A stretch of DNA of 64,000 nucleotides from Tsuneonella flava (GCF_002870965.1 NZ_PHSO01000004.1:310001-374000); one strand, 5' to 3'; positions 34,260-43,608 are shown, counted from the first letter of the stretch. The notes: generated by a model not told the origin, from the letters alone. Program-made: numbers and translations.

Positions 34260-35606
34260 TTAGTCGAACACCGCCGGATCGTTGCGCGCATCGCCCGGGC
34301 CCACTTCACCAGCCGTGCCCATTGCCGCATCGACCAGCCCCGTCCGCATCATCCACCAGAACAGAACGATGCCCGGCAATGCCAGAACCGTGGTCAGCAG
34401 ATAGAAATCAACATAGCCAAATGCTTCGATCAGGGAACCGGCTGTGGTGCCAGTGAGAAGCCTTCCCACCCCGCTCGCCGCTGCACTAATCAGCGCGTAT
34501 TGTGCCGCGGTGAACCGAAGGTCGCACAGCGCCGAGAAGTAAGCGACCACCACAACACCGCCATATCCACTTGCGAAGTTTTCGAACCCGATCGCCCCTG
34601 CCATCCCGAGATTCGAATGCCCCGCAGCCGCGAGCAATGCGAAACTCAGGTTCGATACCGCCATCAGGATCAGAGCAATCAGCACCGAACGCTTGAGGCC
34701 CAGCTTGGCATATATAATTCCGCCTACAAACACGCCGATAATCAGCGCCCAGAAGCCCACGCCAACGTCGTACATCGCGATTTCATCGTTGCTGAACCCA
34801 AGATCGTCGAACAACAGGCGGAACGTCAGATTGGCCAGGGTGTCACCGATTTTGTGAACAAGAATAAATGCCAGCACCAGCCACGCGCCGCTGCGTCGGA
34901 AGAATTCCGCAAACGGCCCGGCAATCGAATGCCAGATTTCGTCCATCGAACGTTTTTGCACCACGACCTTACGCCGTTCCGGCTCGCCCAGGACCAGCCC
35001 GGTGATCATAGCGGGCAGAGCGAACACGGCGCACACCATATAGGCCACGCTCCACCCCATACGGCTGGCCACAACCAGCGCCAGTGCACCTGCCGCCGCG
35101 GCGCCGATACGCCAGCCATATTGGCTCATCCCCGAACCCGTGCCGAGCTGATAGGGTTTGAGCGTTTCGATCCGATAGGCGTCAATCACAATATCGAAAC
35201 TGGCCCCGGCAAGGCCCAGAAGGACCGCGCTGGTCGCTGTCCAGTATATGTCCCCTTTAGGATCGGACAGAGCGAGATTGATCACCGCGGCGATCACCAG
35301 CAGCCCAGTCACGCACATCCACGATACGCGCTGCCCCATTGCGCCGATGACCGGCAAACGGACACCGTCTATAATCCACGCCCACAGCGGTTTGAGGTTA
35401 TAAACGAAGAATGCCAGCGTGAACGCAGTGATAGTCGATTTCTCGATCCCATCCTGCGCCAGTCGCGTGGTCAGCGTCGAAGCCAGCAGCGCAAACGGAA
35501 AGCCGGACGACACGCCCAGAAAGAACGCCGCCAGCGACTCTTTCTCCAGATATGGCCGCACCGAATCCCACAGGCTGCGCCGTTCGTCGGATATCGTTTC
35601 GGCCAT
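34260..35606 (-). CDS. ampG: AmpG-like MFS permease (muropeptide transporter)
   Basis: A 448-residue major facilitator protein with about 12 or more membrane segments. The N-terminal ESLAAFFLGVSSGFPFALLASTLTTRLAQDGIEKSTI and the following AFFVYNLKPLWAWIIDGVRLP are the AmpG family pattern, in which the protein imports GlcNAc-anhydroMur peptides for cell-wall recycling and, in some species, beta-lactamase induction. No ampC, ampR or recycling gene is adjacent. Transcribed alone, divergent from the Rieske oxygenase gene. Confidence 0.88.
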   Translation of the reverse strand: MAETISDERRSLWDSVRPYLEKESLAAFFLGVSSGFPFALLASTLTTRLAQDGIEKSTITAFTLAFFVYNLKPLWAWIIDGVRLPVIGAMGQRVSWMCVTGLLVIAAVINLALSDPKGDIYWTATSAVLLGLAGASFDIVIDAYRIETLKPYQLGTGSGMSQYGWRIGAAAAGALALVVASRMGWSVAYMVCAVFALPAMITGLVLGEPERRKVVVQKRSMDEIWHSIAGPFAEFFRRSGAWLVLAFILVHKIGDTLANLTFRLLFDDLGFSNDEIAMYDVGVGFWALIIGVFVGGIIYAKLGLKRSVLIALILMAVSNLSFALLAAAGHSNLGMAGAIGFENFASGYGGVVVVAYFSALCDLRFTAAQYALISAAASGVGRLLTGTTAGSLIEAFGYVDFYLLTTVLALPGIVLFWWMMRTGLVDAAMGTAGEVGPGDARNDPAVFD

Positions 35607-35681
35607 TCCCTAGCGTCCTTCACGTTTAACAGGTTTCGTGCGACACTTAGACCAACGAGAGAGGATTAAGGAAGCGTCGCA

Positions 35682-36839
35682 ATGGCACAGACCATCACCG
35701 CTCCGGGGAAAAAACCCACAGCTGGCCAGCTTGCATTGGCTCAGGCCGTTGCGCGCGGAGAACAGCGCAGTGAAATCGGCGTCACATCGGTTCCGGCAGA
35801 TGTCTATACCGACCCCGCGCATTTCGCGCGCGAGAAGGCGGCTTTGTTCGACCGACTGCCGCAGGTTATCGCGCCGAGCGCTCTGCTGCCCGAATCGGGT
35901 ATGGTCGTGCCGCACGATGCCACCGGCCGGCAACTGCTGCTCACGCGGGATAAAGCGGGGCAGATACATGTGTTCCACAATGTCTGTCGGCACCGCGGAA
36001 CCCGGCTGGTCGAAGGAACCGAGGCGCAGTGTGCCGCGCGGTTGGTGTGCCCATATCATGCGTGGACATATCGCCTCGATGGCGGGTTGATCGCCCTGCC
36101 CCGCCCGGAAACCTTTCCCGGCATGGACAAAAGCGAGTTCTCCCTTGTCGAACTGCCCAGTTGCGAAACTAGCGGACTGATCTGGTTTTCGCCATCCGAC
36201 AGCGCCGATTTCACCCATGCCCGGCAGGTGGGCGACGACATGGCTGCGTTCGGGGCGCAGGACCATTTCCTGTTTCGGCGGAAAACGCACACCGTGCGCG
36301 GCAACTGGAAGCTCATCATGGATGCCTTCCTCGAAAGCTACCATGTGCTGCGTCTGCACGCGAAAACGATTGCGCCGTTTTTCAAAGATGGCGTGACCAG
36401 CGGCGATATGATCGGTCCCCATGCCCGCTCTGCGGTTGGCCGGGCGGAGGAACTGGATGGAGTGGACCTGACCGATATGGCAGCGGTGCGCCGGTTCGTG
36501 ACATTCGCGTACCAGCTATTGCCCGCGACCGTGATCATCCCCAGCCCCGACTATATCAACGTGATGGTCCTGATGCCGCAGGCACACGATTGTACGCTGG
36601 TGGAAGACTTCATGCTGATCCCCGAAGCGCCCGCGTCCAACAAGGCGCGCGACCATTGGGAACGCAGCTGGGCCTTGCTCGACGGCGGGGTATTCGCCAG
36701 CGAAGATTTCCGCGCAGCCGAGCTGGGACAGCAAGGTCTGGAGACTGGCGTAGTCAGCGAAATCACTCTCGGCACACTGGAAACCGGCATCCACCGCTTC
36801 CACCAGACGGTGAGCGAGGCGTTGCGCGCAGCCAATTGA
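35682..36839 (+). CDS. Rieske (2Fe-2S) aromatic-ring hydroxylating oxygenase, alpha subunit type
   Basis: 385 residues. The N-terminal Rieske domain has the cluster ligands Cys102-x-His104 (NVCRHRGTRLVEG) and Cys123-x2-His126 (CPYHAWTYRLDGG). The C-terminal catalytic domain carries the mononuclear iron motif in DAFLESYHVLRLHAKTI (His-x4-His). No beta subunit, ferredoxin or reductase gene lies nearby, so electron donors must be elsewhere. It could be an aromatic or quaternary-amine (carnitine/betaine-like) oxygenase; the substrate cannot be told. AAGGAAG precedes the ATG. Confidence 0.86.
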   Translation: MAQTITAPGKKPTAGQLALAQAVARGEQRSEIGVTSVPADVYTDPAHFAREKAALFDRLPQVIAPSALLPESGMVVPHDATGRQLLLTRDKAGQIHVFHNVCRHRGTRLVEGTEAQCAARLVCPYHAWTYRLDGGLIALPRPETFPGMDKSEFSLVELPSCETSGLIWFSPSDSADFTHARQVGDDMAAFGAQDHFLFRRKTHTVRGNWKLIMDAFLESYHVLRLHAKTIAPFFKDGVTSGDMIGPHARSAVGRAEELDGVDLTDMAAVRRFVTFAYQLLPATVIIPSPDYINVMVLMPQAHDCTLVEDFMLIPEAPASNKARDHWERSWALLDGGVFASEDFRAAELGQQGLETGVVSEITLGTLETGIHRFHQTVSEALRAAN

Positions 36840-36857
36840 AGGCCTAACGCGCGCGCC

Positions 36858-37619
36858 ATGTCACAGTCGGACCGGCCTCAGGGCGAACGCATCGCAAAAC
36901 TCCTCGCCCGCGCGGGTGTCGCCAGTCGGCGCGAGGTCGAACGTATGATCGAGGCAGGGCGTGTCGCGATCGACGGCAAAGTGCTGGAAACCCCGGCCAC
37001 GATCATCCCCAATCTCAAAGGGGTAACGGTCGATGGCAAGCCGGTGGGCCGCGCCGAACCAACCCGCGTGTTCGCCTTCCACAAGCCCACCGGGCTTATC
37101 ACCGCCGAATACGATCCCAAAGGGCGCCCGACAATTTATGCCGCACTGCGTAACGCGCTACCCAAAGGCACTCCGCGACTAATGCCGATCGGGCGGCTCG
37201 ACATGAATACCGAAGGTCTGCTGCTGCTGACCAACGATGGCGAATTGAAACGGGCGCTGGAACTGCCGTCGTCGAATGTGCCCCGCACATATCGCGCCCG
37301 CGCGTTCGGCGATGTGACACAGGATCAACTGGAAGCGCTGATCGAAGGCGTCACTATCGACGGGATGCATTATGGCCGGATCGATGCCGATATGGAAAGG
37401 CGCACCGGCCGCAACCAGTGGATCGTGATGAGCATTACCGAAGGCAAGAACCGCGAAGTGCGCCGTGTGCTCGAACATCTGGGTCTGGAAGTGAGCCGGC
37501 TGATCCGGGTCGGCTACGGCCCGTTCGAACTGGGCGATATGCCACGCGGCACAGCGGTGGAGATTCCGCAGGTTCAGGTCGAACGACTCCGCAAACAGCT
37601 AAGCCGCGAAAAGAAATGA
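36858..37619 (+). CDS. rluB: RsuA/RluB-family pseudouridine synthase
   Basis: Converts a specific uridine in ribosomal RNA to pseudouridine. 253 residues: an N-terminal S4 RNA-binding domain (RIAKLLARAGVASRREVERMIEAGRVAIDG), then the synthase domain with FHKPTGLITAEYDPKG, the catalytic Asp115 in GRLDMNTEGLLLLTNDG, and NREVRRVLEHLGLEVSRLIRVGYGPF. RluB versus another member of the family cannot be decided from sequence alone. It overlaps rsmD by four bases, a common pairing of rRNA modification genes. Confidence 0.9.
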   Translation: MSQSDRPQGERIAKLLARAGVASRREVERMIEAGRVAIDGKVLETPATIIPNLKGVTVDGKPVGRAEPTRVFAFHKPTGLITAEYDPKGRPTIYAALRNALPKGTPRLMPIGRLDMNTEGLLLLTNDGELKRALELPSSNVPRTYRARAFGDVTQDQLEALIEGVTIDGMHYGRIDADMERRTGRNQWIVMSITEGKNREVRRVLEHLGLEVSRLIRVGYGPFELGDMPRGTAVEIPQVQVERLRKQLSREKK

Positions 37620-38161
37620 GGATCGTTGCTGGCGAATGGCGCGGTCGCAAGCTGATTGCGCCCAAAGGGGAGGCCACCCGGCCCACCGCCGATCGGACAC
37701 GCGAAACGCTGTTCAATATGCTCTCCAGCCGGGTTGGCGATTTCGAAGGACTGGTCGTGGTCGACCTTTTCGCCGGCTCGGGCGCATTGGGCCTGGAGGC
37801 TCTTTCGCGCGGTGCCGCATCGTGCCTGTTCGTGGAGCAGGACGATGCCGCGTTGAAGGCAATCCGTGCGAATATCGCGTCGCTCGATGCCCGCCCCCGC
37901 TGTGAAGTGCGCGCCGGTTCGGTCATGGCCCTTGGTCCGGCGAAGAAACCTTACGATCTGATCCTCCTCGACCCGCCCTACGAAACAAGCGCGGGTGCGG
38001 TTGCGCTCGACCGGTTGCACCGGCTGGGTTGGATTGGCGAAGCGACATGGGTCGCTCTGGAAACCGGTGCGAAGGAAGATCCGGCAGTGAAGTCACTGGC
38101 GTTGAACACCACCCGCAAAGTAGGGCGCGCCGCGCTGCATCTGCTGCACGGCGCGCCCTGA
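37616..38161 (+). CDS. rsmD: 16S rRNA (guanine966-N2)-methyltransferase
   Basis: Methylates G966 of 16S rRNA in the small subunit head. 181 residues with MRIVAGEWRGRKL at the N-terminus, TRPTADRTRETLFNML (family signature), the SAM site DLFAGSGALGLEALSRGA (50-67), VEQDDAAL, and the catalytic LLDPPYE (119-123). The start overlaps the stop of the preceding pseudouridine synthase gene (ATGA). Confidence 0.95.
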   Translation: MRIVAGEWRGRKLIAPKGEATRPTADRTRETLFNMLSSRVGDFEGLVVVDLFAGSGALGLEALSRGAASCLFVEQDDAALKAIRANIASLDARPRCEVRAGSVMALGPAKKPYDLILLDPPYETSAGAVALDRLHRLGWIGEATWVALETGAKEDPAVKSLALNTTRKVGRAALHLLHGAP

Positions 38162-38175
38162 GCGATTAAGCAATT

Positions 38176-38571
38176 TTAGTTGGCGTCAGGCGTTTCGCCG
38201 CTGTCGCTGGGCGGCGCGTCGAGCGCTTCCGCACGGGATTCGAACTGCTCCCAGGCAGCTTCCCGCTGGCTTTCGGGCACGGACATCAATGCCGAACGAC
38301 TGTCGGGCGCAAGTCGCAGGAACGCTTCCTTGCGATTATCGGCCAGTGTCCAGAAATATGTCTGCTCCTCCGCGCCAAGGCTATCGTAAGCCGCGCGACC
38401 CTGAGGCGTCCATGCATCGTATGCAGCCTTCTGTTCGGCGGTCATACCGCTGGCGTCGGCAGGCGCCTCGGCTGCGGGTGCGTCTGGCGCAGTATCGACA
38501 TCCTGCGCCAGAACGGAAGCGCCCGGAAGGGCAATAGCGGCGACCATCAGTGTTTTGACTATATTACGCAT
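38176..38571 (-). CDS. Secreted protein of unknown function, paralogue of the gene at 38801
   Basis: A 131-residue protein with a signal peptide (residues 1-22, cleavage after VLAQ or VLA), an Ala/Pro/Asp-rich spacer, and a core at residues 47-107 beginning QKAAYDAW and ending EAAW. This core aligns without gaps to residues 44-104 of the neighbouring minus-strand protein, with 20 of 61 positions identical (including AYDxW, YD, Y-x-WTL, L-x-PD-x-R and AAW). It ends in an acidic tail. Not matched to a named family. Convergent with rsmD. Confidence 0.75.
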   Translation of the reverse strand: MRNIVKTLMVAAIALPGASVLAQDVDTAPDAPAAEAPADASGMTAEQKAAYDAWTPQGRAAYDSLGAEEQTYFWTLADNRKEAFLRLAPDSRSALMSVPESQREAAWEQFESRAEALDAPPSDSGETPDAN

Positions 38572-38739
38572 TATTAACTCCTAATTCTGCGTAACGAACA
38601 CTCAGTCTTCACCCCACCCGTGAAGACCCACTCTGTTTGGCCTTTGATGGCAGAAACCTCAATCAGTAGGCTGATCGGCCCACCGCACCCCTCAGTCCAA
38701 CAGTCGGCTACCGTGGCATTTATGCGTTCAAACGAAAAC

Positions 38740-38764
38740 GGCGCCTCCCTTATTAGGAAGCGCC
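38740..38764 (-). terminator. Rho-independent terminator of the secreted-protein gene
   Basis: Read on the minus strand, GGCGCTTCCT ... AGGGAGGCGCC forms a GC-rich stem around AATA, followed by GTTTTCGTTTG. It is about 35 bases past the stop of the gene starting at 39406. Confidence 0.7.
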
Positions 38765-38800
38765 GCCCTCTCCATCAGTCTCAAGCGACTGAAACGGATT

Positions 38801-39406
38801 TTACTTTTTCATTTCGCTCGCGGGCTTGCCCGGCCACTTGTTTAGCGGCCTGGTTACACCTTTACCGCGTTTACCGGCCTCCCACGCGTTGATGCAGTTA
38901 TCCTGCTGATTTTTGGAACACACAGGTAAATCGCCACTGGGCGGGTTGGTATCGGCGGGCGTGCTCTGCACCACTTCGTTACTTACGAAGCGCGGCGCGG
39001 CGGTGCTGCCCGTGGCAGCGGCGGTCGTGGCGGCAGCCGCGGTGCCCGATGCGGCCGGAGGGGGTGCGCCGTTCATCTGCGCGGTGATCGAAGTCCACGC
39101 GGCGGCCTGTTGCTCAGGCGTCATGACCAGAACTTTGCCGCGCTGATCGGGGGTCAGCACCCACCAGCCATCCTGCTGAACCGGAGTGAGCGTCCAGTAA
39201 TAGACCTTATAGTTGTCCGGCCAGCCATCGTAATCTGTCTGGCGCTCGGCGGGCCAGCCGTCATAGGCCGCCTGCTGCGTATCGGTCATCACAAAGACAT
39301 CGCCGCTGGCGTCTGTGGCGACAACGGTTTCATCCTGGGCAAAAGCCACCGTGGCGGGCATCGCCAGAGCAAGTGCTGCGGCGGTTGCAATCAATGTGCT
39401 CTTCAT
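38801..39406 (-). CDS. Secreted protein of unknown function, paralogue of the gene at 38176
   Basis: A 201-residue protein: signal peptide (residues 1-23, cleavage after AFA), the shared 61-residue core (44-104: QQAAYDGW ... QAAAW) rich in Trp and Tyr (DNYKVYYWTLTPVQQDGWW), an Ala/Thr/Pro linker (112-138), and a C-terminal part with two Cys (VCSKNQQDNC) that could form a disulphide, ending in a basic segment. No known family was recognised. It has its own terminator and so is probably a separate transcript from its paralogue. Confidence 0.75.
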   Translation of the reverse strand: MKSTLIATAAALALAMPATVAFAQDETVVATDASGDVFVMTDTQQAAYDGWPAERQTDYDGWPDNYKVYYWTLTPVQQDGWWVLTPDQRGKVLVMTPEQQAAAWTSITAQMNGAPPPAASGTAAAATTAAATGSTAAPRFVSNEVVQSTPADTNPPSGDLPVCSKNQQDNCINAWEAGKRGKGVTRPLNKWPGKPASEMKK

Positions 39407-39493
39407 AGGTCAATTCTCCGCTTATTGCATTGCCCCCACTACGTTTTGCTGCATAAGCGGTTCCACAGCCTCCGACTTGCGCCCGCCCGCGAT

Positions 39494-39508
39494 GTTCCCT
39501 ATTTGTTC
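39494..39508 (+). promoter_or_regulatory. LexA (SOS) box upstream of uvrD
   Basis: The exact alphaproteobacterial LexA operator GTTC-N7-GTTC (spacer CCTATTT) ends eight bases before the helicase ATG. The site is close enough to cover the transcription start. The match to the consensus is direct; LexA control is inferred from the known motif. Confidence 0.75.
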
Positions 39509-39516
39509 GCCCATCG

Positions 39517-41823
39517 ATGACTGACATAGCCCCCCTCTCCAATGACGGCGAATCTGCGCCGATTCCCTCCTATGCAGCGCGGTTGAACCCGCCCCAGAGG
39601 GATGCCGTGTTGACCACCGAAGGGCCGGTGCTGATGCTGGCCGGAGCCGGCACTGGCAAGACAGCGGCGCTCACCGCACGCCTTGCACACCTTGTCGCAA
39701 CTCGCCGGGCGTGGCCCAGCGAAATCCTGTGCGTCACCTTCACCAACAGAGCCGCGCGGGAAATGCGCGAACGCGTTGCAGGGCATATTGGGGATGCTGT
39801 GGAGGGAATGCCCTGGCTCGGCACCTTCCATTCGATCGCGGCGAAGATGCTGCGTAGGCATGCCGAACTGGTCGGCCTGCAATCGAACTACACCATCATC
39901 GACACCGATGATCAGTTGCGCTTGCTGAAGGCGATGATCGTCGAACAGAAGCTGGATGAAAAGCGCTGGCCCGCCCGACAGCTCGCCGGGCTGCTCGACC
40001 GGTGGAAGAATCGCGGGCTCAACCCAGACGATCTCGATGCAGTCGAAAACGAGGCCTATGCCAATGGGCGCGGTCAGCACTTCTACCGGCTCTATCAGGA
40101 TAGGTTGAAGGCGCTGAATGCCTGCGATTTCGGCGATCTGCTGCTGCACATGCTGAACATCCTGCGCCGGGAGCCTGAGGTGCTGGCCCATTATCAGCAG
40201 CGCTTCAAATATATCATGGTGGACGAATATCAGGACACCAATCAGGTGCAGTACCTGTGGCTGCGTCTGCTGGCACAGCAGCGCAAAAACATCTGCGTCG
40301 TGGGGGATGACGACCAGTCGATCTATTCCTGGCGCGGCGCGGAAGTCGCCAACATCCTGCGGTTTGAGAAAGATTTTCCGGGCGCCAAAGTCATCAAGCT
40401 GGAGCAGAATTATCGCTCCACCCCGCATATTCTCGCCGCGGCATCGGGTCTGATCCGTGAGAACAGCGAACGGCTTGGCAAAACCCTCTGGACCGAAATC
40501 GAAGCAGGCGAGAAGGTTCGGGTGATCGGCGTGTGGGACGGACCGGAAGAGGCCCGCCGTGTCGGCGAGGAGATCGAGCGACTGGAGCGCGAAGGTCTGC
40601 CACTCGATCAGATCGCCATTCTGGTGCGTGCTCAATACCAGACGCGTGAATTTGAAGACCGGTTCATACAAATCGGCCTTAACTATCGAATAGTCGGCGG
40701 CTTTCGCTTTTACGAACGCGCCGAAATCCGCGACGCGCTGGCCTATTTGCGCGTCATTGCCCAGCCGCAGGACGATCTGGCATTCGAACGAATCTATAAC
40801 CAGCCCAAGCGCGGGCTAGGCGCAAAGACGCTTGAACTGATGCACCGCCATGCGCGCAACACCGGCCTGCCGCTTGCCGCTGCGTCGCTGCAGTTGGCTG
40901 ATAGCGACGAACTGCCCAAACGGGCCTCTGCCGCCATCGCCAGTCTCATGGGGCAATTTCTCCATTGGCGCGAATTGGCGGAGACTGTCACTCCTTCCGA
41001 ACTGCTACGCACCGTACTGGACGAAAGCGGTTACGATGCGATGCTGCAGGCAGACAAAACCGCGGAAAGCACCGGAAGGGCAGAAAATCTCTCCGAACTC
41101 GCGCGCGCGATGGAAGAGTACGGCACTTTGGGCGATTTTCTCGAACATGTCGCTCTGGTGATGGATAACGACCGTGCCGATGACGGTGAGAAAGTCACCA
41201 TCATGACGATGCATGCGGCCAAGGGGCTGGAATTCGATCACGTATTCCTGCCCGGTTGGGAGGAAGGCGTGTTTCCCAGCCAGCGCTCTCTCGACGAAGG
41301 CGGTCTGGCCAGCCTGGAGGAAGAACGCCGCCTGGCCTATGTCGCCATCACCCGCGCACGGCGACGCTGCACGATCTTTCATGCCGCGAACCGGCGCATT
41401 TATGGCCAATGGACCAGTTCGATCCCCAGCCGTTTCGTCGGGGAGCTGCCTGCCGACCATATAACCGAGGAATCGACGCTAACGGGTGGTGCCTCTCTAT
41501 GGCGTGCCGGGCTGAGCGAGCATGACGATCCCTTTGCCCATGTTTCCAGCAACCGCCCGGATCGCTTGCACTCGCGCGGCCCCGGCTGGCAACGGGCGCT
41601 GACCACGGGATACGATACCGCTCCAAAGCGGGTGAAAGAAGCCACCCGCTCCGTCGCCAGCTTTGCCGCCAAACCGCGCACCGATATCGCTGTCGGCCAG
41701 CGCGTATTCCACGACAAGTTTGGATATGGCACTGTGACCGATCAGGACGGCAACAAGCTCGAAATCGATTTCGAGCAGGCCGGATCGAAACGGGTGATCG
41801 ACAGCTTCGTATCGCTCGCCTGA
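39517..41823 (+). CDS. uvrD: UvrD/PcrA-type superfamily 1 DNA helicase
   Basis: A 768-residue ATP-dependent 3'-5' DNA helicase for nucleotide-excision and mismatch repair and for clearing recombination intermediates. All SF1 motifs are present: LNPPQRDAV, Walker A GAGTGKT (43-49), CVTFTNRAAREM, TFHSIAAKMLRRH, VDEYQDTNQVQY, GDDDQSIYSWRGA, LEQNYRST, MTMHAAKGLEFDHVF and YVAITRAR. The C-terminus has the PcrA/UvrD Tudor-like motif (VFHDKFGYGTVTDQDGNKLEIDF). No Shine-Dalgarno precedes the ATG, and the LexA box is only eight bases away, so the mRNA may be nearly leaderless. Confidence 0.95.
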   Translation: MTDIAPLSNDGESAPIPSYAARLNPPQRDAVLTTEGPVLMLAGAGTGKTAALTARLAHLVATRRAWPSEILCVTFTNRAAREMRERVAGHIGDAVEGMPWLGTFHSIAAKMLRRHAELVGLQSNYTIIDTDDQLRLLKAMIVEQKLDEKRWPARQLAGLLDRWKNRGLNPDDLDAVENEAYANGRGQHFYRLYQDRLKALNACDFGDLLLHMLNILRREPEVLAHYQQRFKYIMVDEYQDTNQVQYLWLRLLAQQRKNICVVGDDDQSIYSWRGAEVANILRFEKDFPGAKVIKLEQNYRSTPHILAAASGLIRENSERLGKTLWTEIEAGEKVRVIGVWDGPEEARRVGEEIERLEREGLPLDQIAILVRAQYQTREFEDRFIQIGLNYRIVGGFRFYERAEIRDALAYLRVIAQPQDDLAFERIYNQPKRGLGAKTLELMHRHARNTGLPLAAASLQLADSDELPKRASAAIASLMGQFLHWRELAETVTPSELLRTVLDESGYDAMLQADKTAESTGRAENLSELARAMEEYGTLGDFLEHVALVMDNDRADDGEKVTIMTMHAAKGLEFDHVFLPGWEEGVFPSQRSLDEGGLASLEEERRLAYVAITRARRRCTIFHAANRRIYGQWTSSIPSRFVGELPADHITEESTLTGGASLWRAGLSEHDDPFAHVSSNRPDRLHSRGPGWQRALTTGYDTAPKRVKEATRSVASFAAKPRTDIAVGQRVFHDKFGYGTVTDQDGNKLEIDFEQAGSKRVIDSFVSLA

Positions 41824-42222
41824 GGCGCTTCTTCCTATACCGGCAGAGACAATTGGGCTTTCGTCAGATTCGCCCGGATCAGGACCGCCCCGCAGCTGTC
41901 TTTGCACTCTCGGAGTGCACAGACGGTTTCCTACATGACATGTAATCGCCATTGCACGATGGAGTTCGGTTTTACTGCTGAATTCACGCGATTTCTTCGA
42001 TGAATCCGCAAAGGGGTTTTCTGGTTCTGGACAGTGTAACATGTGGTCCATGTCTCCGCCCGATGGACGGCAGCATATGAGGCGCAGTTACGTGGGCAAA
42101 TTGTCGATTGGGAGTGCGGCCCCGGATAACGCAAAGGCGCTATCCGGGCCTGTGAAGCAAGCTCCACCCACCGCACCAACCGCGTATAGCACTCCCTCAA
42201 CAGGGGTGCGACGAATGGCAAT
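41824..42222. other. Intergenic stretch, no gene supported
   Basis: About 400 bases between convergent uvrD and the DEAD-box gene. Contains small hairpins (TGCACTC-TC-GGAGTGCA at 41907-41924, and a CCCGGATA/TATCCGGG-like stem at about 42118-42150) but neither has a T-run that would make it a clear terminator. Short open frames lack ribosome sites. No RNA gene was recognised. Confidence 0.5.
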
Positions 42223-43608
42223 TCAGGTCGTTGCGCTCACGTCGAGAAAGTCTGGTCGCGGACCATTCCACTCGCCAGCGGGGATCGGCGCATCGTCGTA
42301 ATCGTCGCGCCCACGCGAGCGACGCGGTTCGTTTCGCTCTCCGCGCGGTGAACGCTCCTGACGCGGCCGCTCCTGACGCTCATCCGCATCCTTCCGGCGG
42401 CTGCGCGTGCGGCGAGGCTGATCCTCAGCCGCATCATCGCTTTGAACTTCAGGCTCTTCCACCTTCGCGGGTGCCTTCAGTTCGACCCGAACATCCTTCT
42501 TGCCGAAGATCGGAATCTTCGTGCCGGTCAGCTTCTCGACATTGTCGATCGCTTCGCCGTCTTCTTCCGCCACGAAAGTGAATGCCCGCCCCTTCGCCCC
42601 GGCGCGGCCCGTGCGACCGATGCGGTGGACGTAATCGTCGGGGTGCCAGGGCGTGTCGTAATTGAACACGTGGCTCACTCCTTTGATGTCGAGCCCACGC
42701 GCCGCAACATCGCTGGCGACCAGAATATTGACTTCGCCCGCTTTAAACCGGGCGAGTTCCTTTTGACGGCTGTTCTGATCGATATCACCGTGGATTTCGC
42801 CACTGGCAAAGCCTTCGCGCTGCAAAGCCTTGTTCAGCTCACGCACGGTCGTTTTACGATTGGCGAAGATAATCGCGGTTTCCACCAGATCGTTACGCAA
42901 CAACCAGGTCAGCGTTTCCCGCTTCTGCCGCGATTTCAGCGGAATCTTGAATGCGGTAATATCCTTGTTTGTCGTCGCCGCACGGCTCACTTCGATCCGC
43001 TTGGGATTGTTGAGAAACGTCTTGGCCAGCTTCTCGATCGGAGGAGGCATCGTGGCGCTGAACAGCATCGTTTGCCGGGTTTCGGGCAACTTGGAGCAAA
43101 TGAACTCGATATCGGGAATAAATCCCATATCGAGCATCCGGTCCGCCTCATCGATCACCAGAAGTTCGCAGCCGTTGAGCAAAATCTTGCCGCGCTCGAA
43201 CAGGTCCATCAGGCGCCCCGGCGTTGCGATCAGCACATCGACACCTTCATCAAGGGCCTTCAACTGATCGCCCATCTGAACTCCGCCGATCAGCAGGACC
43301 AGCTTGAGATCATGGTTCTTGCCATACTTCTCAAAATTCTCCGCAACCTGCGCGGCCAATTCGCGCGTTGGTGCCAGAATAAGCGAGCGTGGCATCAAAG
43401 CACGACGTCGACCGTTGGCCAGAATATCGATCATCGGCAGCACGAAACTGGCCGTTTTGCCGGTACCGGTCTGTGCGATCCCGATCAGATCCTTCATCAT
43501 CAGAACCGGCGGAATCGCTTGCGCCTGAATAGGGGTCGGCTCGGTATAACCGGCGTCTTCCACCGCTTTAAGCAATTCGGGAGAGAGGCCGAGGTCGGCA
43601 AACGTCAT
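42223..43608 (-). CDS. DEAD-box RNA helicase (RhlE-like)
   Basis: A 461-residue ATP-dependent RNA helicase, probably in ribosome assembly or RNA decay. Motifs in order: F-x-x-LGLSPELLKA with the Q motif PTPIQAQAIP, AQTGTGKTAS, PTRELAAQ, GGVQMGDQ, TPGRLMDL, VIDEADRMLDMGF, SATMPP, IIFANRKT, SDVAARGLDI and HRIGRTGRAGAKG. After about residue 375 comes a charged, Arg-rich disordered tail (RRTRSRRKDADERQERPRQ) typical of RNA-binding extensions. RhlE-type by overall pattern; the exact subfamily is not certain. Confidence 0.92.
   Translation of the reverse strand: MTFADLGLSPELLKAVEDAGYTEPTPIQAQAIPPVLMMKDLIGIAQTGTGKTASFVLPMIDILANGRRRALMPRSLILAPTRELAAQVAENFEKYGKNHDLKLVLLIGGVQMGDQLKALDEGVDVLIATPGRLMDLFERGKILLNGCELLVIDEADRMLDMGFIPDIEFICSKLPETRQTMLFSATMPPPIEKLAKTFLNNPKRIEVSRAATTNKDITAFKIPLKSRQKRETLTWLLRNDLVETAIIFANRKTTVRELNKALQREGFASGEIHGDIDQNSRQKELARFKAGEVNILVASDVAARGLDIKGVSHVFNYDTPWHPDDYVHRIGRTGRAGAKGRAFTFVAEEDGEAIDNVEKLTGTKIPIFGKKDVRVELKAPAKVEEPEVQSDDAAEDQPRRTRSRRKDADERQERPRQERSPRGERNEPRRSRGRDDYDDAPIPAGEWNGPRPDFLDVSATT

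Noticed and set aside
34500-35669. 389-residue plus-strand ORF antisense to ampG
   Set aside because: Composition (many Arg, His, Gln) is typical of the complement of a membrane-protein gene; the ampG frame has strong family motifs.
42118-42150. CCCGGATA/TATCCGGG-like hairpin as terminator of the DEAD-box gene
   Set aside because: No T-run follows on the minus strand and the stem has an offset; listed only as part of the gap.
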